Part shown: one piece after another, positions 7,889 to 15,244 of the stretch
How positions within the stretch are numbered: position 1 is the stretch's first letter
Layout: each line of letters opens with the position of its first letter
IMG/VR virus record: IMGVR_UViG_3300036715_002448
Coordinates: 1 to 64,000 of that record
DNA: 64,000 bases
Origin: a virus
Direction: 5' to 3' (one strand)
Position numbers and translations under genes: made by a program
The notes under the pieces: model-generated
Told to the model about the DNA's origin: nothing
Databases searched by the model: none
What the model saw: only the letters and a program-made list of their open reading frames with translations

Positions 7889-8719
7889 TTAATTATTTTG
7901 TGCAGTTATTTGGTCAAGTTTTACTTGCAATTTTTGAATTTCTTTTTCTAAATTCTTTTTTCTTGTTTGTTTACTATCAATGTTCATTTTTTTCCAAAAA
8001 TCAACAAGGTGCTGTCTGTATTCATCCATTTCAGCTTCCCATTGTTTTTTTGTTTTTTCTTGTCTTGCATAAGAAGTAGGATCCAGTTCTTCCCAAGTTC
8101 TATTAAAAACCCATTTTTTATCTGGTTCTTCCTCAATAATCTGATTTTTTACAGCTTCATAACTTGTTATTTTAGTATTAATAGCAAGATCTGCATCTAT
8201 TTTTTCAATATCTCTAACAAAATAAGAAATTTCTTTTGCAATCTTTTCCGCTTTCGACATTCTTTTAATTTTGTCTTGGTAAGCTTTTGATATTGTTGAA
8301 TTACCTGTTTTAGGTAAGGTTGTTTTAGTTATATATCTATAGTGCAAATGTTGGATATTATATCCACCTGCATAAATAACTTCAGTATTGAATGGGTAAA
8401 CAGTTTCATCGCGTTGTATTTGAGCTGAAATTTCAAGAGAGTCTTTAGGACCTCTGAAAGTATTTATTGAAATTAACTTATCAGTAGGTTTTGTAAACTT
8501 TTCAATAGAAGATACCATGTCATAAACAAGGCCTAATCTAACACTTGTTCTTGTGAAATTTGACCAAGGGTGATAGTGCTCAGGGTCATTTTGTTTTTCA
8601 CGAGTTTCAATACGATTTAAAAGGTCTTCAATAGTTTCTTCAAGAGTATCTAATATAACAGTAACAATGTTTTCTGTTGAATTAGCAACATGTTCATGAT
8701 ATGTTAGAAAAGTGCTCAT
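7889..8719 (-). CDS. Protein with diverged leader and C-terminal coiled coil
   Basis: The N-terminus MSTFLTYHEHVANST follows the leader pattern loosely (Y-x-E, then V-A-N) but lacks the usual F and final Glu, so processing is doubtful. A central region with HYHPW and WVFNRTWEELDP is followed by a strongly charged coiled coil from about residue 225 to the end (TRKKNLEKEIQKLQVKLDQI). No family recognised. It heads a chain of leader genes running to 5020 and has no obvious promoter motif upstream. Confidence 0.7.
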   Translation of the reverse strand: MSTFLTYHEHVANSTENIVTVILDTLEETIEDLLNRIETREKQNDPEHYHPWSNFTRTSVRLGLVYDMVSSIEKFTKPTDKLISINTFRGPKDSLEISAQIQRDETVYPFNTEVIYAGGYNIQHLHYRYITKTTLPKTGNSTISKAYQDKIKRMSKAEKIAKEISYFVRDIEKIDADLAINTKITSYEAVKNQIIEEEPDKKWVFNRTWEELDPTSYARQEKTKKQWEAEMDEYRQHLVDFWKKMNIDSKQTRKKNLEKEIQKLQVKLDQITAQNN

Positions 8720-8784
8720 AATGAATTAGTTTTAATTATACTACAAATATAATACCTTTTATTGAAACTTGAAAATTATTTAAG

Positions 8785-9160
8785 TTAAAAGTTCATCATA
8801 TCATTTAATAACTTGTAACTAAAATTACCTGACATAATAGGTCTTGTGGGTTTTGAATAATCTAACGAAACAGGAAATAACCAAAGAAAAAGTTTGCCAT
8901 CTTTAGTAAATTCTATTTCAATTTTTCGTCCTCCTGCATCATATTAAATACCCATGGATGGAACTATTTTATTTGGATATCTGTCATACTTCTTTAACAT
9001 ATAATCCATATATCAACAATTACTTTATTGATTATTGTGAAGTTCCACGAAAGATTGAATTGCTTTCTTATCCATTAAAATCAGTACCTACCAAATGTCT
9101 CATGTCTCATTTAGTAAAACCTTCTTCTAAAAAATCATCAAATGATTGTATATTTTTCAT
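8785..9160 (-). pseudogene. Decayed leader-bearing gene
   Basis: An ATG at 9160-9158 begins MKNIQSFDDFLEEGFTK and then meets TGA. Downstream coding recurs in other frames and ends with a coherent segment, GGRKIEIEFTKDGKLFLWLF onward, closing with a stop at 8787-8785. Several frameshifts and stops separate the pieces. The start sits 2 bases from the end of the intact leader gene at 9162-9479, as in functional neighbours. This is a former leader gene broken in place. Confidence 0.7.
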
Positions 9161-9161
9161 A

Positions 9162-9479
9162 TTAAATTCCTGTTATTTGGTTCTCGTAAAATTTATCAGG
9201 CCTTACATTAATAAATACATTGTTTTTAGCATTTAATATTTGCCTTAACATATTTTCTACCCCGATTGTATTGCGTGGGAATTTTCTATTGTGCATACCA
9301 GCAACTAATAACCATTTTGGTAAATTGTCAGCTCCCATATAGTCTCCTAAATTGTCTATAAAATCTTGTATATCAGAATTATCAAATTCAATAATTTTTC
9401 CACCATAAATAGTAACTTCTATTTTTTTATTAGTAGAACTTTCTGTTAAAAAGTCATCATAAGATTGTAAATTTTTCAT
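9162..9479 (-). CDS. Small leader-bearing protein
   Basis: A 105-residue protein with leader MKNLQSYDDFLTES. The mature part starts with a beta hairpin (KIEVTIYGGKIIEFDN), then acidic helices (DIQDFIDNLGDYMG) and a C-terminal region containing FINVRPDKFYE. No family recognised. It follows a decayed leader gene and precedes another, so it may be a surviving copy in a region of turnover. Confidence 0.73.
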   Translation of the reverse strand: MKNLQSYDDFLTESSTNKKIEVTIYGGKIIEFDNSDIQDFIDNLGDYMGADNLPKWLLVAGMHNRKFPRNTIGVENMLRQILNAKNNVFINVRPDKFYENQITGI

Positions 9480-9672
9480 TGTATAATTTTTTTTTAAAGT
9501 ATCCGTATATTGTTTTACCTTTTTCTAAAAGTTCATTGGACATACCTCCATCAAGTATATTATGCATTACCATCTATAGTTTACAAATTTTATAGCTTTG
9601 GTAATAGTTGTTATTTTTTTTTAGCTCCTCGAGTTCCTTAATTTAAAAATTCATTGAAATTTTTTAAACCTT
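9457..9672 (-). pseudogene. Second decayed leader-bearing gene
   Basis: Minus-strand coding just after the NMNAT-like gene reads EGLKNFNEFLN, then TAA where the leader Glu is expected, then GTRGAKKK. The A9 tract there shifts frame, and a later frame gives MVMHNILDGGMSNELLEKGK and ends at a TGA at 9459-9457, inside the start of the next gene. No start codon remains. I read this as a leader gene lost through start loss, a nonsense change and a frameshift. Confidence 0.5.
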
Positions 9673-9678
9673 CTGTTT

Positions 9679-10257
9679 TTATAAGTATTTTTTTAATTCA
9701 TCATAGTATTGGTGAACTGATTTAGGTGTCAATTTTTCAAATTCTGCTTTATTATCAGTAGCTATAGATTCTCTCACCTTTGTTCCAGATGGACCTCCTT
9801 GAACCCTTTCATCAACAACTTTCATAATAAAAGGTTCTGTTACAGGAACATCTGATCTTTCTGAGTTGATGTAATTTAATTGGGAAATATAAGATTTTTC
9901 ACGATCAGAACCACAAGCCATACTAATAGGATTGTAACCTTTATCCCTTAACCATTTAACAATTTGTGGAATTACTGTCAATTTTCCTTGTGGGTACAAT
10001 TCAAATGCTTCAATAAATTTAAATTCTTTAGCTACTGAATTTCCAATTTTTTCTAGTAAAGATTCAGGGAAAGGAGACTTTTCATTTTTTGAAATTATTT
10101 GTACAGGAATAACGTTTAAGTTGTATTCCTTAGAAGCTCTTTCAAAAGCAGCAACATGGCCATTATGCACGGGTTGATAACGGCCCGGGAATATCACAAC
10201 ACGTTCCCCAGTTATTGATTCGCAAAGGAATTGGGTATATGTAGGTAAGTTTTTCAT
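9679..10257 (-). CDS. Leader-bearing NMNAT/cytidylyltransferase-like enzyme
   Basis: After the leader MKNLPTYTQFLCES comes FPGRYQPVHNGH at residues 23-34, the nucleotide-binding HxGH motif (here HNGH) of the nucleotidylyltransferase superfamily. GPSGTKVRES near residues 155-165 corresponds to the ISxTxxR motif. These enzymes join an NTP to a phosphorylated substrate, for example NMN + ATP to NAD. The 192-residue length suits a single catalytic domain. NAD synthesis at the start of infection would be an attractive role, for instance against NAD-depleting defences, but the true substrate cannot be read from the sequence. Confidence 0.82.
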   Translation of the reverse strand: MKNLPTYTQFLCESITGERVVIFPGRYQPVHNGHVAAFERASKEYNLNVIPVQIISKNEKSPFPESLLEKIGNSVAKEFKFIEAFELYPQGKLTVIPQIVKWLRDKGYNPISMACGSDREKSYISQLNYINSERSDVPVTEPFIMKVVDERVQGGPSGTKVRESIATDNKAEFEKLTPKSVHQYYDELKKYL

Positions 10258-10263
10258 AATTAT

Positions 10264-10575
10264 TTAATTATAGTAGTATTGGTATTGAAATTGTCCTTGA
10301 ATTTGACTACCATCCATTATATTAAAACTATTTAGTATTGAATATACATCGGATGAAGTTATGCCTTGTTTGGAAAGCCTTTCACTTAAAAATCTTTTAA
10401 ATGATTTTGCTCTTTTTTCAGCGGCTTTAATAGAATCAAATTCTTCTTCAAGAATAGTTAGTATGAGTTCTTTTGTGTTGTTTTTTAAAAAATAGTTAAA
10501 TGTTATGTAATACTTTAACGTTTTTATAGAAAAAGACTCATTCAAAAATTCATCAAATGTTTTTAAATTTTGCAT
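10264..10575 (-). CDS. Small leader-bearing helical protein
   Basis: A 103-residue protein with leader MQNLKTFDEFLNES. The mature part is largely helical (ILTILEEEFDSIKAAEKRAK, then SFKRFLSERLSKQG) and ends with a Gln/Tyr-rich tail (QIQGQFQYQYYYN). No family recognised. It starts 9 bases after the stop of the upstream leader gene. Confidence 0.73.
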   Translation of the reverse strand: MQNLKTFDEFLNESFSIKTLKYYITFNYFLKNNTKELILTILEEEFDSIKAAEKRAKSFKRFLSERLSKQGITSSDVYSILNSFNIMDGSQIQGQFQYQYYYN

Positions 10576-10584
10576 ATTAAAATA

Positions 10585-11007
10585 TTAATTTACTGTGTTA
10601 AAAAATTTAGTTAAAATATCTGCCATTTCTTTATCAGTGTATGTTTTTCCAGCTTCTAATTCTTCTAAATTGGATGCTTTAACTGCTTCTGGGAATTTAT
10701 TATTAAAATGATTAACTTTCCAAGAATCTTTTTTGTTATTCCATTCCATATCAAAATTAGCCATCCCTAAGTTAGGATACGTTTCTTTGTCAAAAAATTG
10801 AACTCTTGGAAATGTTTTAGAGTCAGGGTCATAATAAACTGCTACACTTACGTGAGCGGTTGTTGTCCTATTTGACTTAATAGACATTATTATTTTCCCT
10901 CCTAATTTAGTAGTTTTTTTAGCATTTCCATATATGACATGTCCTAATGTAATACTATCTAATAAGCCTTCATTTAGGAATTCATCATAAGATTTTAAGT
11001 TTTTCAT
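10585..11007 (-). CDS. Leader-bearing protein of unknown function
   Basis: A 140-residue protein whose leader MKNLKSYDEFLNEG is the consensus form. The mature part is beta-rich (GGKIIMSIKSNRTTTAHVSV, then AVYYDPDSKTFPRVQFFD), followed by helical segments with an acidic LEELEAGKTYTDKEMADIL. Function unknown. Confidence 0.75.
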   Translation of the reverse strand: MKNLKSYDEFLNEGLLDSITLGHVIYGNAKKTTKLGGKIIMSIKSNRTTTAHVSVAVYYDPDSKTFPRVQFFDKETYPNLGMANFDMEWNNKKDSWKVNHFNNKFPEAVKASNLEELEAGKTYTDKEMADILTKFFNTVN

Positions 11008-11017
11008 TATTCATAAA

Positions 11018-11329
11018 TTATTTCGTTTTCCAAGAACCTAATACCATAATCATGTGAAGTACTATATTTCCATTGATTTTTTTATATTTCTTAACAAATC
11101 GGTTTGCTAAAGCAACTACTTCTTTTTTAAGTTCATTATCAAGTACTGCATCTGACAATGGATTTTTTTTCCATTCTTTGAACATAGCATTCGTTACCAT
11201 TTTAACATCACTCATCCATTCATCCCACTCTCCTTCAGCAGCTTCTTTATTATCATAGTATTCTACATCATATTTTGTCCAAGCCGTTTCTAGTAAAGAG
11301 TATTCTTCAAATGATTCTAAATTTTTCAT
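11018..11329 (-). CDS. Small protein with diverged leader
   Basis: A 103-residue protein starting MKNLESFEEYSLLETA, in which the usual F-L-N-E is replaced by Y-S-L-L-E; L-L-E still fits an L-x-E protease rule. The mature part is helical and rich in Trp (EGEWDEWMSDVKMVTN, FKEWKKNPLSD). No family recognised. About 100 bases with no feature separate it from the ParB-like gene upstream, apart from that gene's possible readthrough extension. Confidence 0.72.
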   Translation of the reverse strand: MKNLESFEEYSLLETAWTKYDVEYYDNKEAAEGEWDEWMSDVKMVTNAMFKEWKKNPLSDAVLDNELKKEVVALANRFVKKYKKINGNIVLHMIMVLGSWKTK

Positions 11330-11433
11330 ATTTTGTTTTTTATTTTTATTTAATTTTATGTTTAATACTATTTTATGTTTAATTAATCAAAAACTTATTT
11401 TTCAATTAATTTAAAGTCTGATTCATTTCCTAC

Positions 11434-12210
11434 TTATTCATTAACAAAATCGGAAAATTTCATAAATGTGCTTTCTGTTGCGTAAGGAGCTCTAACATCA
11501 ATTTTTCCTGCTGCTAAAATTTTTCCTACCATTTGAACTTGATTTGGTTTTATTTTAGGCATATCTGCACGTGGAGGTGCACCTGCTGGAGGTCCATTTC
11601 TTTTAATAAGCATTAAAGCATTTTGAACTTTGTGTTCTCCTTGTTTTTCAAACCATTTAATGGCTTTTTCTTTGTCGAAGTATTTTTTATCCATCCATTC
11701 ACCTTCGTATATACATTTTTTAACATCATCCAAAGTTGCAACAAAAATGCTAATATCACCACCTTCTGGTGGAAGTCCTCTTTTGTTTCCAAGTGCATCA
11801 CCAGCGGCTCTAAGAACAGGAATAAGGTCTCCAATGTTTAAATCTACCCTAAGTCCTTCAACTTTTGCATTTGCATTATTGAAAATAGTAGCAGCCCATC
11901 TATGATGACCATCTAAAATTCTATTATCTTTTGAAATAACAGCTTGTAAATCGCCACCTTCAACACCACTTATTGCCATACTTAATGCTTTGCCTAAATA
12001 AACTGCATCTTGGGAAGCTTTTAATGATTTAGCAGGAATTCCTATTTCTTTAGTATACACAACATCATCATGTGCACTACCATCTTGTTTTCCTTTTATA
12101 AAAAACTCATTTTCATCACCTTTAAATGGATCTGGAAATTCTCTTGGATTAACTTCTTTTGTGGGAAGAGCTTCGTTTAAAAAGTCTTCAAATTTTTGTA
12201 ATTTTGCCAT
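11434..12210 (-). CDS. Leader-bearing ParB/sulfiredoxin-fold-like protein
   Basis: The leader is MAKLQKFEDFLNEA. A ParB-like motif, ILDGHHRWAA, lies near residues 97-106 after the strand LQAVISKDNR; in ParB and sulfiredoxin-like proteins this kind of motif binds nucleotide or acts on nucleic acid. A Pro-rich linker (GPPAGAPPRADMP) follows. The protein ends FMKFSDFVNE, itself a leader-like string, right at the stop. After the TAA the same frame continues for 12 codons (VGNESDFKLIEK) to another TAA. So the gene may have gained a premature stop, or the tail is a C-terminal targeting signal. The exact activity is unknown. Confidence 0.78.
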   Translation of the reverse strand: MAKLQKFEDFLNEALPTKEVNPREFPDPFKGDENEFFIKGKQDGSAHDDVVYTKEIGIPAKSLKASQDAVYLGKALSMAISGVEGGDLQAVISKDNRILDGHHRWAATIFNNANAKVEGLRVDLNIGDLIPVLRAAGDALGNKRGLPPEGGDISIFVATLDDVKKCIYEGEWMDKKYFDKEKAIKWFEKQGEHKVQNALMLIKRNGPPAGAPPRADMPKIKPNQVQMVGKILAAGKIDVRAPYATESTFMKFSDFVNE

Positions 12211-12488
12211 TTTATTTTTTTATTTATTTTTCCCAACCCATACGAGTTAAGAGTTCCATCATGTTTTACTTCAGGAAAACTATCATCGTTAAAAAGAGTA
12301 GAAAAATGTTCACCTTTATCAAGATAGTAAATTTTATCGCCAACAATGGCGTGAGCATACCTATCTTCCATGTCTCTAAAAAAATTACTTTTTCTACCAG
12401 AAATTATTATATTTCTTGAATTTGAATAATCGACAATTGGTCCTAGTTTCTCATTCAAAAAATTTTCATAAGATTTTAAATTTTTCGT
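12177..12488 (-). CDS. Leader-bearing small protein with ACG in place of ATG
   Basis: The frame gives a full leader, KNLKSYENFLNEKLGP, but the codon in the start position (12488-12486) is ACG. The upstream gene stops there as TAACG, where a TAATG stop/start overlap would be expected. Either ACG serves as a coupled start or the start has been lost by a T-to-C change. An internal TTG start would remove the leader and is unlikely. The product (about 103 residues) is soluble with no known motif. Its 3' end overlaps the start of the ParB-like gene by 34 bases. Confidence 0.6.
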   Translation of the reverse strand, partial: TKNLKSYENFLNEKLGPIVDYSNSRNIIISGRKSNFFRDMEDRYAHAIVGDKIYYLDKGEHFSTLFNDDSFPEVKHDGTLNSYGLGKINKKIKWQNYKNLKTF

Positions 12489-12802
12489 TATGTCAACTTT
12501 AATTTTTTTAATACAGAATACGGAACTATTGAGTCATCACTTATTGGAATTCCAACGTGTTTTTTATCATCCGCAAAGTCTGCTTGAAAAACATTGGAAC
12601 TATTTCCAACTTGTCCTTGAAAAATACATTTTGTTACATATTCATCTTTACCTGTTACAGATCTTCCAATAGAACTACCGCTTCCATCGCTTGCTCTTTT
12701 GATATAAAGATAAATTTCATCGCCTGCATGTAATTTATGCCAATCTGGTTTAGTTGTTGTTGATTCATTTAAGAATTCATCAAATGTAATTAGTTTTTTC
12801 AT
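12488..12802 (-). CDS. Small leader-bearing protein
   Basis: A 104-residue protein with leader MKKLITFDEFLNES. The mature part is beta-rich (DEIYLYIKRASDGSGSSIG, CIFQGQVGNSSNVFQADF), perhaps a small barrel. Its first base overlaps the stop of the membrane protein gene upstream, and its stop overlaps the ACG start position downstream, so translation is probably coupled along this stretch. Function unknown. Confidence 0.74.
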   Translation of the reverse strand: MKKLITFDEFLNESTTTKPDWHKLHAGDEIYLYIKRASDGSGSSIGRSVTGKDEYVTKCIFQGQVGNSSNVFQADFADDKKHVGIPISDDSIVPYSVLKKLKLT

Positions 12803-13167
12803 TATATTTTAGTTTTTTTCTTTAGGCTTATAACTTCTTTCATTAACTTATTTAAAGTTTTTTGAATTTCTTTAATGTCTTCATCATCTTCATCATTGTC
12901 TTCGTCTACACTTTCTTGAATATCTTCAAGGTCATTAGCTACATCTTGTAATTTTTTACTTTGTGAGTTAACACTCATTTGTATAAAAATCGAAAGATAA
13001 ATAGCTTCTAAAGACACTATCAAAGTTATAACAAGTAGAATAGTGTTTTTATCAAAAATGTTTAAGAAGTACAAAAAAAATCCAGCAATAAACAATATAG
13101 TATGAATTATGAGAGAACTTACGGAACCTATCCAATATATTATAGCAAATGCTATTTTCTCTATCAT
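12802..13167 (-). CDS. DUF1003-like membrane protein without leader
   Basis: A 121-residue protein with two hydrophobic segments (about residues 5-33 and 42-65). The string SLEAIYLSIFIQMSVNSQSK resembles the core of DUF1003 and low-affinity iron-permease-like membrane proteins, where it is followed by a cytoplasmic helix. Here an acidic stretch (DEDNDEDDEDIKE) and a coiled coil follow. It is the one gene in this run that lacks the leader, so it probably acts in the host membrane rather than the head. The family call is from memory of the motif and moderate. Confidence 0.68.
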   Translation of the reverse strand: MIEKIAFAIIYWIGSVSSLIIHTILFIAGFFLYFLNIFDKNTILLVITLIVSLEAIYLSIFIQMSVNSQSKKLQDVANDLEDIQESVDEDNDEDDEDIKEIQKTLNKLMKEVISLKKKTKI

Positions 13168-13179
13168 ATTCCATATTGT

Positions 13180-13902
13180 TTATTTTAATTCTTTTTGTTT
13201 ATTAATAGTTGCTTTCAATTCAGATATAAACTCATTTTTACCAAGCTTATCACCATAATGTCCAGATCTAAATATTGGATTAGATGATACATCTACAACG
13301 TATGAAGTAGGACCACCTCCTTCATCAGTGATAGCATCAAAATTAAAGGTATATCTAGTATCATTAATAACTATTTCTGTTTTATAACCAATTGTCCATT
13401 TCCTACCATTTCTATCCATAGCATCTTTACCTTCCTGAGTAATTGCATAACCATTATGAGGTAGATAAATAATGTCGCATCCTTCTTTTATAACTGCTCT
13501 AGAAATGTCACCTACAAAACGATTTTGTAATTTTTTACCCGCGAGTTTTGTCATTTTTTCAACATAATTAGTAGGTACATCAGTTGCATCATAAAGGTTT
13601 TGTATTTCTTCTGGAGTAGCACCTAATTCAATAGCTTTATTACCTAATTTATTAAAATAACCATCATAAGATTTCCAGTTTATGTTATAATTTAACGGTG
13701 CGTTAGAAAGTTTTAAACCTGTTACAAAACGATACATTGCTTTATTTTTATCTGTTATAAGCTTAGCAGCTTTTTCACCATCGTCATGTTTCATAACTAA
13801 ATCTAACATACGGTCCCAGTCTTTGTTGGAAATGCCAGCTGCTTCATTAAGTATATCAAATGATTCGGCTAAGAATTCATCAAATGTTTGTAAGTTTTTC
13901 AT
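13180..13902 (-). CDS. Leader-bearing protein of unknown function, 240 aa
   Basis: It begins MKNLQTFDEFLAES, followed closely by a second possible site (DILNEA). The mature protein is alpha/beta with a Lys/Asp-rich N-terminal half and a beta-rich C-terminal half (TEIVINDTRYTFNFDAITDE, TSYVVDVSSNP). No catalytic motif is recognised. It sits directly downstream of the split ligase-like gene pair and may share its transcript. Confidence 0.75.
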   Translation of the reverse strand: MKNLQTFDEFLAESFDILNEAAGISNKDWDRMLDLVMKHDDGEKAAKLITDKNKAMYRFVTGLKLSNAPLNYNINWKSYDGYFNKLGNKAIELGATPEEIQNLYDATDVPTNYVEKMTKLAGKKLQNRFVGDISRAVIKEGCDIIYLPHNGYAITQEGKDAMDRNGRKWTIGYKTEIVINDTRYTFNFDAITDEGGGPTSYVVDVSSNPIFRSGHYGDKLGKNEFISELKATINKQKELK

Positions 13903-13959
13903 ATTTTAATTTTATTTTAATTTTCCAGTTTGGTCCTTTTCCTGTAGAAAGGTAATTAG

Positions 13960-15180
13960 CTATTTTTTATAAGCAACCATACCTCTTATCTGATTTAAAG
14001 CAGCAAATACACCAGTGTATTTATATAAAGTTCCTTTGTATAAAAATGTTATACCTTCTGATGGTATAATTGATTCAATTCCACCTACTGCAGTAATTCT
14101 AGAAAGTTCATGTTCTAATTTAGCAACATCTTCTTCTGATCCCGTTGTTCTGATTGTTTTTATGGCATTGTCGATTTCTTTTCTCATTGATTCAGATGCA
14201 GCAGTTGGATTTGCTACAAGAGCAGAAGATATATTTCTCATCAATTCCGTTCCTATTTCAAGAAATATGTTTTCTAATGGGGCAAACACTTCGCGTTTTA
14301 ACTTTTTGGCATCTTTCTTTTCAAGATTTATGTACCATTCAGCATCATTACCTAAGTCTTTTTTAATTTGTGGTATTGAATATGATTTATCAATATCCGC
14401 AATTCTTCTTGCTAATCCATCTAATGCAATTTCAGGTATTTGTATTTTGTCTTTTTCTGCTTGTTTCTTTATAATGTACTTACCCATTCCTATTGCATAA
14501 TCTAAAACAGAAGAATTTTCAGAACAATTTGAGTATTCCATTACTTCTTGAAGTTTCTTTTTATAATAAGACTCTCTTAATGCTGCATTTGGAAATGGTT
14601 TAATTGCAATATCTTCAGGACCTCTAACAAAAAATGTTTTTTGTGATTCTAAATTAGCATCTTTTAATAATTTTCCAATTTCACGACCAGCGGCTTTATC
14701 TTCTCCTTGTGGATTTCCATCCATATCATAAGAAACCACTCCATGAAAAACTAATAAGTTTTGTCCATAGGGTACTGTATTTTGTGTAATAGGTGTTATA
14801 ATTTCTACCGATGCAAATTTCTTACCATTATCAAATAACTTTTCTTTTTCTTTATCTGGCAAAGCTCCAATTGAAGATGTTAAGTCTTCCATTGCAGTTG
14901 TATATGCTATTTCAATATCTCCTCTTCCCGCAAACATATCAGCAATTCCTTTATAATCTAATGCATTTTCACCAGCGTTTTTAAGATGTGATTTGTTTCT
15001 TGCAGCTATAATTTTTCCATTTTTCCAAGAGATCATTATATTTTGACCATCCGTATTATGAACTAATATATTATTAGCAAAATACCTAGAAAAATTATCA
15101 ACCGTTAAGTCGTAACGACATTGATTTTTTTTAATATATTTAATTGACTTGATTTTAGATGTATCGTAAGAGTTCATCAT
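13960..15180 (-). CDS. C-terminal half of split ligase-like nucleotidyltransferase, with intein C-fragment
   Basis: Residues 1-42 are a C-intein: RYDLTVDNFSRYFANN is block F and ILVHN block G, ending in the catalytic His-Asn. The extein starts at residue 43 with TDGQNIMISWKNGKIIAARN. Joined to the N-half (15245-15772), whose extein ends VQTK, this gives KTDGQN, motif I (KxDG) of the RNA/DNA ligase and capping-enzyme superfamily, where the Lys carries AMP or GMP. FASVEII may be a later ligase motif (III). The spliced product would be about 440 residues. The enzyme seals or caps nucleic acid ends; its substrate is unknown. Confidence 0.85.
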   Translation of the reverse strand: MMNSYDTSKIKSIKYIKKNQCRYDLTVDNFSRYFANNILVHNTDGQNIMISWKNGKIIAARNKSHLKNAGENALDYKGIADMFAGRGDIEIAYTTAMEDLTSSIGALPDKEKEKLFDNGKKFASVEIITPITQNTVPYGQNLLVFHGVVSYDMDGNPQGEDKAAGREIGKLLKDANLESQKTFFVRGPEDIAIKPFPNAALRESYYKKKLQEVMEYSNCSENSSVLDYAIGMGKYIIKKQAEKDKIQIPEIALDGLARRIADIDKSYSIPQIKKDLGNDAEWYINLEKKDAKKLKREVFAPLENIFLEIGTELMRNISSALVANPTAASESMRKEIDNAIKTIRTTGSEEDVAKLEHELSRITAVGGIESIIPSEGITFLYKGTLYKYTGVFAALNQIRGMVAYKK

Positions 15181-15244
15181 TTATTATTTTTTTCATTTCA
15201 CTTTCCCAAATAACAAAGTATTTAAAATCGTGTATTTCTGCTAA

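Noticed and set aside
12177-12458. TTG start at 12458 for the ACG-start gene
   Set aside because: It would begin inside the leader (L-N-E) and remove the shared signal, while the frame is open to the coupled ACG position.
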